In this document: positions 55,401-64,000 of the stretch, one piece after another | Layout: each line of letters begins with the position of its first letter | Numbering within the stretch: position 1 is the first letter of the stretch | Source of the DNA: Rhizophagus clarus | Taxonomy: Eukaryota; Glomeromycota; Glomeromycetes; Glomerales; Glomeraceae | Direction: 5' to 3' | NCBI GenBank assembly: GCA_015698045.1 | Contig: BLAL01000059.1 | Span: 563,001 to 627,000, forward strand | Length of the DNA: 64,000 nt | Notes under the pieces: generated by a model | What the model was told of the DNA's origin: nothing | The model's input: only the letters and a program-made list of their open reading frames with translations | Database searches by the model: none | Program-made: the position numbers and the translations under genes

Positions 55401-55986
55401 TTATAATAATAATAAATAATAATGCATTTTATCAATCACACTGGCACTAAATAAAATTTATTAAAAATTATAACCAATAAAATTCAATTATAAAGTTATA
55501 TATAAGGAATAGGCAGTGAATAGGCCAATATTTTACATATAAATCACAGAAAGAATTAGCTTTTAAAACGTCCACTACTTTGATTATTCTGATCACATTT
55601 TTTTTCAGTATAAATGTATATTAATGGTAGTTACTAGTTAGCAGTACAACCACATGATTATTATAATGTATAATTAATGAAAATGTATGTATATCACTAT
55701 ACATTAGAATATGGTAGATAATAAACATGTGCTTAAAATTGCCGATTCACGTAAATCTTGTTTTGTAGTCAATTTATTATAATAGAATTGACAATAAAAT
55801 TAATAAAGATAAATAAAGTCAGAAAAAAAAATTTCTTTACATGTTTTTAAATGAAATTTTATAAAACAATTCACCATTATGTTAACAATATACCTGCAAC
55901 ACAAAAATAAAATAAAATTTAAAAATTTGTTTTCATTATCACTAGCATCACAAACCCCAGGTCCAAGGCATTCCATCACGAAATTT

Positions 55987-56300
55987 TTATAATTCTATAT
56001 ATATCTCTCTGTAAATCTTACGTGGATCCACATATTTTATTAAGGAATAATGTAATAGGTCAATACTATATGTTTCGTTACAGGATGTTTGGAAAATATA
56101 GGAATTATTCAGATTTCTACAAATTTTCATGATATTTAATGTGGATTTCCCTGTGGATTTTGCATGGAAAAAATTTCCTGATGTCAGATAAGTATCAAAT
56201 GAAAGAAATATTAGTAAAGGCCTTACTAATATTCCTAAATCAAAGTTAAAGGCCAAAATTTACATTCAGGCGTCCAGGAAGGTATCTACAAGAAAAAAAA
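55987..56300 (-). pseudogene. Possible CRN-like or P-loop protein fragment
   Basis: 89-residue frame with AKSTGKSTLNIMKICRNL, which resembles a Walker A loop but lacks the first Gly. It continues FQTSCNETYSIDLL, DPRKIYREIY and, after a stop, KFRDGMPWTWGL. Upstream (56245-56300) TFLDA lies in the same frame, separated by TGA and TAA. It is a remnant of a larger protein that I cannot name with confidence. Confidence 0.35.
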
Positions 56301-56761
56301 TTTAAAAAACAATATTTAATGCTTAACTAATGTTCACTAACTTTCCATTTACTAATTTCAAGTTTCAATACACGCATCTTTTTTCAATTTCCAACAGCCG
56401 AAGTCCAAAATTTCGAAAGTTTATCTGGGCCGTGGTGGTAGGGTGAACTTTTTTTTTTATACTTTTATTGTATGAAATATTTTTCAATTTTTACAACCTA
56501 ATAAAGAGTTAACAAACATTTTTTGAATATTATCTTGAATACCAAATTGATATGATGATAATGTTAAATTCATATTGCAGAAAATATAAAAAAAAATTGT
56601 TCAATATGGAAGCCAGTAATTTGATGGCTGTTTAAAAATCTAAGGTTTCTGTTAAGATTGTTTGTTTCTTTACTATAAAAATGCTGATTAATAACTTTTA
56701 GTTCAGTAAAATTATTAATTTGTATAATAAATTCCTTTTATTCAGCAATAAATTTTGAAGT

Positions 56762-57110
56762 TCAAATAATTTTGACATTTAATTTTAATTTATAAATATC
56801 CAGATGTTCAAAGCACGCCTTAGCAAAATTTTTGCCAATTGTTATACAACTGAAATTTAACGCATCTACTGGATTTTCTACAGATTCTACCCAATCACGA
56901 TATTGTCGTAAAAAATTTTTAATATAAAAAAATGCTTGCTCGATCTGTAAGCAATAAATTTTTAAATAATGGAAGATTAAATTCTTACAGGATTATAATT
57001 GGGAGAATAAGATGGCAAAAATTCAAGTCGTATTCCTTTCTCCTTACAAATATTCTGCAAATGCTGACTTTTATGTATAGATACATTATCTAAGATTAAA
57101 ATGCTATACT
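56762..57110 (-). pseudogene. Remnant of a second DD34E transposase
   Basis: Exons 57110-56989 and 56944-56762, joined by a 44-nt GT-AG intron. The reading is ILILDNVSIHKSQHLQ, FLPSYSPNYNP and then IEQAFFYIKNFLRQ across the junction. The second D and the E are again 34 residues apart. The N-terminal half, with the first D, is missing. It is a different lineage from the copy at 46190. Confidence 0.7.
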
Positions 57111-57384
57111 AGTTATTTAACTAAATAAAATATTAAATAAAAATATTTATTATAGTCTATGTGGTTTTATATTTCGCTTCGAAAAATGGTAAACAAGTTA
57201 GGAAGAAAAAGAGATGGTTAACGCGGCACAATAAAAATCAATAAAATCTACATATAATGCGAAATCAGGTCATATGAATTATTAGCAAAGTGGTGGCGCT
57301 ATGATATATTGTAATCTTTATTATCATAAAGGAATAAAAAACATATCAATGTTATCACGGTCTTTTATGTGATATGTACTGTAT

Positions 57385-58955
57385 TTATGAAAAAAGATGG
57401 AGTTTTAAAGAGCTAGCAATGTTTCTTCTGCTACAGGAAGAAATTTCTAGATCTTCTGTAATAACATCTAACTCCTTAACCTTTTCTTTGATATTTGTGC
57501 TTTCAGTTTCAACCCAGACTATTTTGAAGCATTTTCTGGAGAATTCTATTAAATTATCTAGTGAAGTTTCCAATAATTTTGTAAAATCGATGGCTGAAAC
57601 GTATTGGCTTAAGATTCTCTTTAAAACCACCTCGCGTGATATGAAATTGTTTACTTCCTTGTCGGTAGGATCTGAACTTTCCGTATATCTACTTTAATAG
57701 AAAAAAAATTTAAATCATTAAATTATTGTAATAAAACAACAACATAACGATATGAACATATTGATCACCTTTTTACAATTTGTTGAAATTCTTTTACTAA
57801 TGTTGAAAGTACATTTTTCAATTGATATCGATAGTCAGAAAATGATTTATAATATCATTCGTTAATTGACTTTGCCACGTTTTGATAAGCATCATGCCCA
57901 AAAATTTTTTGTGTTATTTTATCAAACGCATGATTGGGCGGATTTCTAGTTCGCAAAAAAAGGCATTTCATTTCTTTGTCAATAAGACGATAATTATCTT
58001 AAATAGTAATAATATTAATAATACATAATACATCAGTAATTCTGTGTAATAACGATTGTTCTTAATTGGTAAGAATGTAACAACCAAAATAAGAAATGGA
58101 TTTTACGTTGTCAGATGGTGACGAAGTCGAGGTGGTTAGTGGCAAATTTGTTGATGGCTACTTCGTCAAGACATTAAGCATTTTGTTTGCCAGATGTAGT
58201 ACACTTGGATGTAAGACCAACCAATTGCAAATTTGCAATTGATTGGTTATTGCGCCAAATTGAACCAGAATTTCTTCTTCACTCTCTAGAAGTAATATTA
58301 AATGAGAATAAAATTATATTCATTAATTATGTTCAGATTTTATGTTTTTACTGCTTTCATTATTTTCATTTTCTTCTTGTTCTTTATCTTTCTCTCTCCT
58401 ATTCCTCTCTCTTCTCTCTTTCTCTCTTCTCTCTTTCTCTCTTCTCTCTTTCTCTCTTCTTTCTTTCTCTCTTCTCTCTTTATCTCTCCTCTCCATCTCT
58501 TTCTTCACATTTTCTCTTCTTTCTTTTTCAATATTTCTTTCTTCTTGCTCTGGAAGCATATCTTCATTATAACGAAGTAAATTTAGTTTTAAATAAATTC
58601 GCAGAAATATCATTTCAATTGAATAATAAAACAATTATTATAACGTATTTACCTAAAATAATTTTTTCAATATTATCATCTTGTCTATTATTACCTTCTC
58701 CAATATCTACATTTTATCCATGTAAATTATCTTGTTCATGTTCACTTCCTTCCTCTCTCCTTTCATCTCTTTCCTTATTATAATCACGTGAAGAGTTGGC
58801 AACATATGTACGAATAGTTTTTGTAGTCTTTGCAGCTTTTGTTGCCTTGTCTTTTAGGTATCATTATAATAGTATTAGGCGCAATTACTATATAAATTTT
58901 AAATCAAAAATATAATATTATTACCTTTTTCTGTTACTCCTCTGCGTTTAGTCAT
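57385..58955 (-). pseudogene. Multi-exon gene with (KERRE)n repeat, decayed
   Basis: Exon 1 (58955, MTKRRGVTEK) splices in frame to KTTKTIRTYVANSSRDYNKE, which is cut by TAA in HG-stop-NVDIGEG. The next exon holds ~15-bp repeats giving KERREKERREKERRE (58387-58530). Then come EEEILVQFGAITNQLQ, later LIDKEMKCLFLRTRNPPNHA, FDKITQKIFGHDAYQNVAKS with TGA in INE-YYKSFSDYR, and finally VLKRILSQYVSAIDFTKLLE to 57385. A 30-bp palindrome (AACCAATTGCAAATTTGCAA...) lies in the ITNQLQ part. The family is unknown. The composition suggests a disordered, RNA- or chromatin-binding-like protein. Confidence 0.5.
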
Positions 58956-59099
58956 GATAAATAAACAAGATGGTACTTATCAGTATTGCGCTAGTAGCAA
59001 CGTAAAGAAATAGGTGATTCGTCACATAAAGAAATAGGTGATTTCTGACGAAACGAATACAGCATCATCTTTATTTATTTATAGAGATTTCTCCTAATA

Positions 59100-60660
59100 T
59101 TAAGAAAAAATTACATCGTGACTGCAGCACATAAAAGGAAATTGGGTTAGCATTCTTGAAAAAAACGTTCATGATTACATTAAATCTTGGATAGTTGATC
59201 AGAAGAATTTGTTAATGGTTACATCGATTCTTTATGATGAAAATTTTGGAAAAATTTGACGTCTTAACGGTTACATGTAAAGAAATTATATATGAGTATC
59301 GTAATTGTAGAACATAAACGGAAATTTGGCCAACAAAATTTTCAAATTATTGGAATAATTGATCAGGAAAATCCTTAATGGGTATATTAGCTCTTTGTCC
59401 ACAGAACATTAATGGTAATTTCGGGCAATATTAACGGTTACAAGTAAAGAAACTTTATATGAATATCGTGATCGCAGGATATAAACAGATTTTTGGGATA
59501 ATTGATCAGGAGAAAAAATTTGTTAATGGTTATATAATCAGAGTTGAAGAATTATACTGTACGTATTATATTATGCTGTTCTAATACTTAAATAGTGTAC
59601 ATTTTTTTCATATGTTTAATATATTATATATTTATTTTAATAATTAGGATTGTTCTTTTAATCTAATCTAAATAGAAAAAATATTATATTAAATATTTAA
59701 CAGTGCAATATTAATGCAATGTTTACAGTACATTGATGAAATTTTGGGCAATGGAAAAATTGCGGTTACATGTAAGGTGATCGCAGGACATAAATAGAAA
59801 TTTAGATCAAAAAATTGGTCAGAAAAATTTTGTCAACAGTTCTGTTGATTCTTTATCTGCAAAAGATCTTTATTTGCAGCACATTGGTGGAATTTAGAGT
59901 AATGATCTGAAAAATTTGACATGAATATCGTGGTCACAATAAATAAATAGAAATTTAGATCAATAATTGATTGGAAAAAATTATTAATGGTTACATTGAT
60001 TTTTTATCTGCAGCGTATTGATAGAATTCAGGGGTAATCTGAAAAATTTGACATGAATATCATGATCGCAGAACATAAACGGATTTTCAGGATAATTGAT
60101 CAGGAGAAAAATTTGTTAATGGTTACATAATCAGGATTGAAGAATTATACTGTACGTACTATATTATGCTGTCCTAATACTTAAATAGAGTACATTTTTT
60201 CATATGTTTAATATATTATATATTTATTTTAATAATTAGGATTGATAATAAATTATTAACTATTCTTTTAATCTTAATAGAAAAAATATTATATTAAATA
60301 TTTAACAGTGCAATATTAGTGCAATGTAAAGTAAATTGATGAAATTTTGGGAAATGAAAAAATTGCGGTTACATGTAAGGTGATCGCAGGACATAAACAG
60401 AAATTTAGATCAAAAAATTGATCAGAAAAAAATTTTGTCAACAGTTCTGTTGATTCTTTATCTGCAAAAAATCTTTATCTGCAGCACATTGGTGGAATCT
60501 AGGGTAATAATTTGAAAAATTTGACATGAATATCATGGTCGCGATAAATAAATAGAAATTTAGATTAATAATTGATCAGGAGAAAAAATTGTTAATGGTT
60601 ACATTGATTTTTATCTGCAGCGCATTGACAGAATTTGTTACATTAGTTCTCTATCTCAGA
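59100..60660 (+). repeat. Satellite-like array, ~166-175-bp unit, with a ~593-bp higher-order duplication
   Basis: Units share ATCGTGATCGCAGGACATAA, GATAATTGATCAGGA, TTGTTAATGGTTACAT, and AACGGTTACATGTAAAGAAA. Positions 59482-60074 and 60075-60650 are a direct duplication that also includes a non-unit insert (ATTATACTGTACGT...). The same units run in the opposite direction at 61500-62320. Confidence 0.75.
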
Positions 60661-60904
60661 ATTATGTAATGAAGTTTTAAAAAAAACTTTTCAAAATGTT
60701 GACCCAAATTTCCTTTTATATAGTACAGTCATGATATCACAGTCATAATATTATAAAAAAATTTACTTTGTGCTTTTTTCCCAAAGAATTCAATTGATAT
60801 TTTTTTTAAAGTTTGACTGTCCATATCTTATCAGTTACATATAAAAATACCACATCTCAGATCAGAGTTTTTAGATTTCTAATAAAAAAAAAGATAGAAA
60901 GAAA

Positions 60905-61129
60905 ATGTCCTCTCCCAAACCTAGTAGAGAAGAAACAGGTATAAAAAAAAAATACCTGGTATATTAATTCATTAAATAACGTATGATAATATTCAAATAG
61001 TTTCTTTCATATATAAATAATATGATATTAATCTCGCTAGACGATCTAATAAAAGAACAAACCCGATTGAACGATCTTCTCCAGACCAACATTAAAAAGA
61101 AATGGAAACGTCTGTCTCGTAACAACTGA
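60905..61129 (+). CDS. Tiny two-exon gene between inverted satellite arrays
   Basis: Exon 60905-60938 (MSSPKPSREET) and exon 61041-61129, with a 102-nt intron (GTATAAAA...CTCGCTAG), join in frame to give 40 residues ending KKKWKRLSRNN. A TATA-like CATATAAAAATACC lies ~65 bp upstream. The frame after the TGA still reads VKTMGDWAWMVKK before another donor-like site, so the gene may once have been longer. No family is recognised. Confidence 0.4.
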
Positions 61130-61499
61130 GTGAAGACCATGGGAGACTGGGCTTGGATGGTGAAAAAAGTATGATCATTTGATTCTTTAATATTTTGTGA
61201 TAATTTGAAATATTTAACACTTTAAAATTATTTGTTAGAATTGATATTGCCATTATATGAAATTAATATCTTATTACAATACTGCACAATATTATATTCA
61301 CCTTCTTTTCAATTTATTTCAATAAAAAAATAAATCTTATGTAATTTTATAATTGTATATATCTGTAAAGCTCACAACTAGTGATTTTATCATAATAATT
61401 GATTGTAATAATTTAAAATCATAAAAATCAAAATTTCATATAAACTGGAACACGAATTGCTAACAATTTTTTTCTGATCATTTGTCTTGTCTAAATGTG

Positions 61500-62320
61500 C
61501 TGTGATCACGATATTCTTAAAATATAATGTCAATTTTTCAGAAAAGCTTTGTTAACCAATTTCCGTTATGTCCAACAGCCTATATAAATTTCTTTACATG
61601 TAATCGTCAAAACATCAATCCTAAATTCAAGAGCTTTGTTAACCCAAATTTCTATAGTTACGATGTTGTTTATTATATAATTCATTAGTTAATGTAACTA
61701 ACTATTAACGAATTTTTTTTCTGATCAATTATCCCAAAATTCAATGTTCTAAATTTCCGCTTATGTCCTATGGTCACAATATTCATATAAATTCCTTTAC
61801 ATATAACCGTTAAAGAAGTTAACTCTTCAGATCATTGCCTCAAAACTTTGTTAATGTATTGTAAGTAAAAAACCAATGTAGCCATTAAGAAAATTTCCAA
61901 TCAATTCAAATTTCCGTTTATGTCCTGCGGTCACAATATTCATACAAAATTTCTTTGCATGTCAATTTTCCCAAAATTTAAGAAATTAGTAATCTAAATT
62001 TCCATATGTTCTGCAGTTACGCACGATATTCATACAAAATTTCTTTGCATGTAACTGTTGTTAACACGTCAATTTTAGATCATTTTCTCCAAGATTTCCA
62101 TTAATGTACTGTGATCCAAGAACTAATGTAACCATTGACAATTTTTTTTTCTCAAAATTTCAATATAAATTTCTGTTTATAAATTTCTGTTTATGTCCTG
62201 CGGTCACGATTTCATACAAAATTTCTTTACATGTAACCAGATCATTGCCCAAAATTTCCGTTAATGAGAAATTTGTTAATCCAAAATTTCCGTTTATGTG
62301 CTGCAATCATGATACTATGA
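61500..62320 (-). repeat. Inverted satellite-like array
   Basis: Plus strand shows the reverse complement of the 59.1-60.7 kb units: TTTCCGTTTATGTCCTGCGG, TCACGATATTCATACAAA, TTTCTTTACATGTAACCGTT. About four to five units. Confidence 0.7.
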
Positions 62321-62433
62321 TTTCCAATTAAAAATATTATAAAAGCAGTTAATGAATTAAATACACAAACGTGTATGGACATTTTTTAAATTTACTCATT
62401 TTATTATTCCTTATTATAATTATTATCATAGCT

Positions 62434-64000
62434 ATGTTACGAAATAAACCTCAAAAAGCGAATATTGCTACATTACCTTTTTGTATCCATAATAATTTTA
62501 GAAGGTTGCCCAACAGATTTTTATTATCGGATAATGATGACAATGAAAAAATAGTACAAAAAGATTTTGAAGATGATAATATTAGCGGTGAAGAGTATAA
62601 TGAATATGGCGACGGAGATGATGATTTAGAATAACGAAGCGATGATGATCATATAAAATAGCGAAGTGATAATGGTGATGATTTAGAATAACGAAGCGAT
62701 AATGATCATATAGAACAGCGAAGCAATAATGGTGATGATTTAGAATAACGAAATAATGATGATCATTTAGAACAACAAAGCGATAATGATCATTTAGAAC
62801 AACGAAACGATAATGATGATGATTTAGAACAACAAAGCAATAATGAAGAAGATGATACCAACATGATTTCAACATCATCAGAGAATGAAACAGAAAGCGA
62901 TTATATAATGTCCTTAGAAAGTGATGAAGAATATGAAACAATATCGTTAGATAATGAAGAAAGACATGATTCTGATATCTCAGAAGAAAAGCTATTCGTT
63001 GATGAAGCATTGGCTAAAGATAAGTTACCATCTTATGATGGTGATTTTGCTCCATATTTTCAAAATTTAACTACTGCTACCTTATTTTGTTGGATTTATA
63101 AGCATAATATTTCAACAAATGCATATGAAGATCTTGTTGATATTATCATGAGACCAGAATTTAATAGAGATCATATTGTAAAGAATATTCAAAAATTTCG
63201 AGCATGGAGGGAGCGTCTTCCTCTTCCCTCAATATCAGCAAAATCTATCTCAATTTTATCAAAAAAACACCATCAACTTTAAAGGATTCAAAGATGGCAT
63301 ATCAACTTTCAATAAGTGATATCATTTGAAATGTTCTTAACAACCCATCACTATTAAAGGAAATGTATTTTAGTACTGGTATCGATTCAAAAACAAAATC
63401 TGAGTACTGGCATGGTACCTTATGAGCAGAGTCACCTCTTTTCGGTCAAGAACAATTAATGATATCAGGGGGGTAATTATTTATTAAATGCAAGCTGATA
63501 GTAGAGAGGCGAAGCAATAAAGTACAAGAGACTAACACTTTTTTCATATGTATATAATGGAGATATACCAATATGGCAATTTTGTTTACTATTACGACAA
63601 TGAGCGAAAACTTGGCAGATTGAGAGCGATATTATTAAATAAAGAGAACTAACAGTATCGGCTGAGAATCCAAAAAGTTCTAGATTATAGTGACTTGCCT
63701 GGAACTTTTAAAGGAGAATTAAGACAAAATCGCTCTCTTTTCAGAGAAGTTTGGTTACAAGATGAACTATTCTTGACAATAACAACATCACAAATTTCAG
63801 AAAAGGTTGCTGCAGATACATTACGAATTACCAAAATACTTTATAAACATCATATATACTGGCGCATTTGTAATGCAATATTCTCTTATCAACATCCTTC
63901 AGAATATATTTCCATAAGACAGCCACCATCTCCAACAATTCCGTTTTATAAGCTGTTTTTGGACATATACTACGATAATTTTGGAACATTTAAAAATGTT
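62434..64000 (+). pseudogene. Plavaka-like (CACTA-related) transposon gene, decayed and cut by the window end
   Basis: A single frame from ATG 62434 runs to 63282 through four stops, all in an acidic repeat region. It then continues: YDGDFAPYFQNLTTATLFCW, YKHNISTNAYEDLVDIIMR and WRERLPLPSISAKSISI. After frame changes come LSISDII-NVLNNPSLLKEM, SEYWHGTL-AESPLFGQE, GRLRAILLN, FKGELRQNRSLFREVWLQD and FYKLFLDIYYDNFGTFKN up to the edge. This order matches the N-terminal part of the large protein of Plavaka-type elements abundant in Glomeromycotina (recall, not tested). Two TGA codons stand at probable Trp positions (DII-NVL, TL-AES). Confidence 0.65.
62634..62860 (+). repeat. 27-30-bp coding tandem repeat with repeated CAA to TAA changes
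   Basis: About eight units encoding variants of EQRSDNDHL. Some units read GAACAACGAAAC or GAACAGCGAAGC (Glu-Gln-Arg) and others GAATAACGAAGC (Glu-stop-Arg) or AAATAGCGAAGT. The sister units show directly that the stops arose by C to T. Confidence 0.8.

Noticed and set aside
58187..58783. Plus-strand Leu/Ser/Phe-rich frames
   Set aside because: They mirror the (KERRE)n repeat of the minus-strand gene.

Overview
The window looks like nuclear DNA of an arbuscular mycorrhizal fungus (Glomeromycotina, Rhizophagus-like). It is very AT-rich, has short fungal introns, carries Crinkler (CRN), SAM, RING and F-box genes from families expanded in that group, and is full of decayed transposons. The assignment is inference; no rRNA or tRNA gene is visible to confirm it.

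Layout. 1-2 kb: a two-exon F-box gene. 3.3-7.0 kb: a decayed Ty3/gypsy element that later received a 296-bp TIR element and a 5'-truncated poly(A) retroposon with a 16-bp target duplication. 7.9-12.95 kb: A/T-rich tandem repeats and two copies of a 1.9-kb non-coding element, each with a perfect 9-bp target duplication and a pyrimidine-rich interior containing splice-site-bounded micro-exons.

13.76-32.60 kb is the main discovery: an ~18.84-kb Maverick/Polinton-like DNA transposon. It has ~490-510-bp terminal inverted repeats and sits inside the 3' UTR of an ORF1-type retroposon, whose two halves (13661-13760 and 32602-34477) fit together across it. Its right third encodes an A32/FtsK-type packaging ATPase, a coiled-coil protein, a Gag-like capsid, a retropepsin-like protease apparently reached by a -1 frameshift on an A9 run, an acidic protein, a DDE integrase with a chromodomain, a viral-type zinc ribbon and a tiny Gag C-terminal-domain paralogue. 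I recognise no protein-primed DNA polymerase and no double-jelly-roll capsid gene. The left two thirds carry host-like cargo: a CRN fused to C2H2 fingers, a SAM-nuclease gene, a coiled-coil gene, a CRN NTPase-nuclease and a RING protein.

32.6-41.2 kb: two head-to-tail ORF1-only retroposons, a decayed coiled-coil family gene whose stop codon was hit by the second TIR element, and a third full-length ORF1-type retroposon with a 15-bp target duplication. 41.5-58.9 kb: pseudogenes, including a DD34E transposase with three introns, a Gln/Pro-rich gene, a Cdc20/Cdh1 C-terminal fragment and a second DD34E remnant. 59-62.3 kb: ~170-bp satellite-like arrays in opposite orientations flanking a tiny two-exon gene. 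62.4-64 kb: a decayed Plavaka-like (CACTA-related) transposon gene running off the window.

Many genes, including most core genes of the 18.8-kb element, carry single in-frame stops. Several are demonstrably CAA to TAA, CAG to TAG or TGG to TAG when compared with sister repeats or sister copies. This points to transition-type decay (methylcytosine deamination or a RIP-like process), so most of this DNA is probably no longer functional as it stands.
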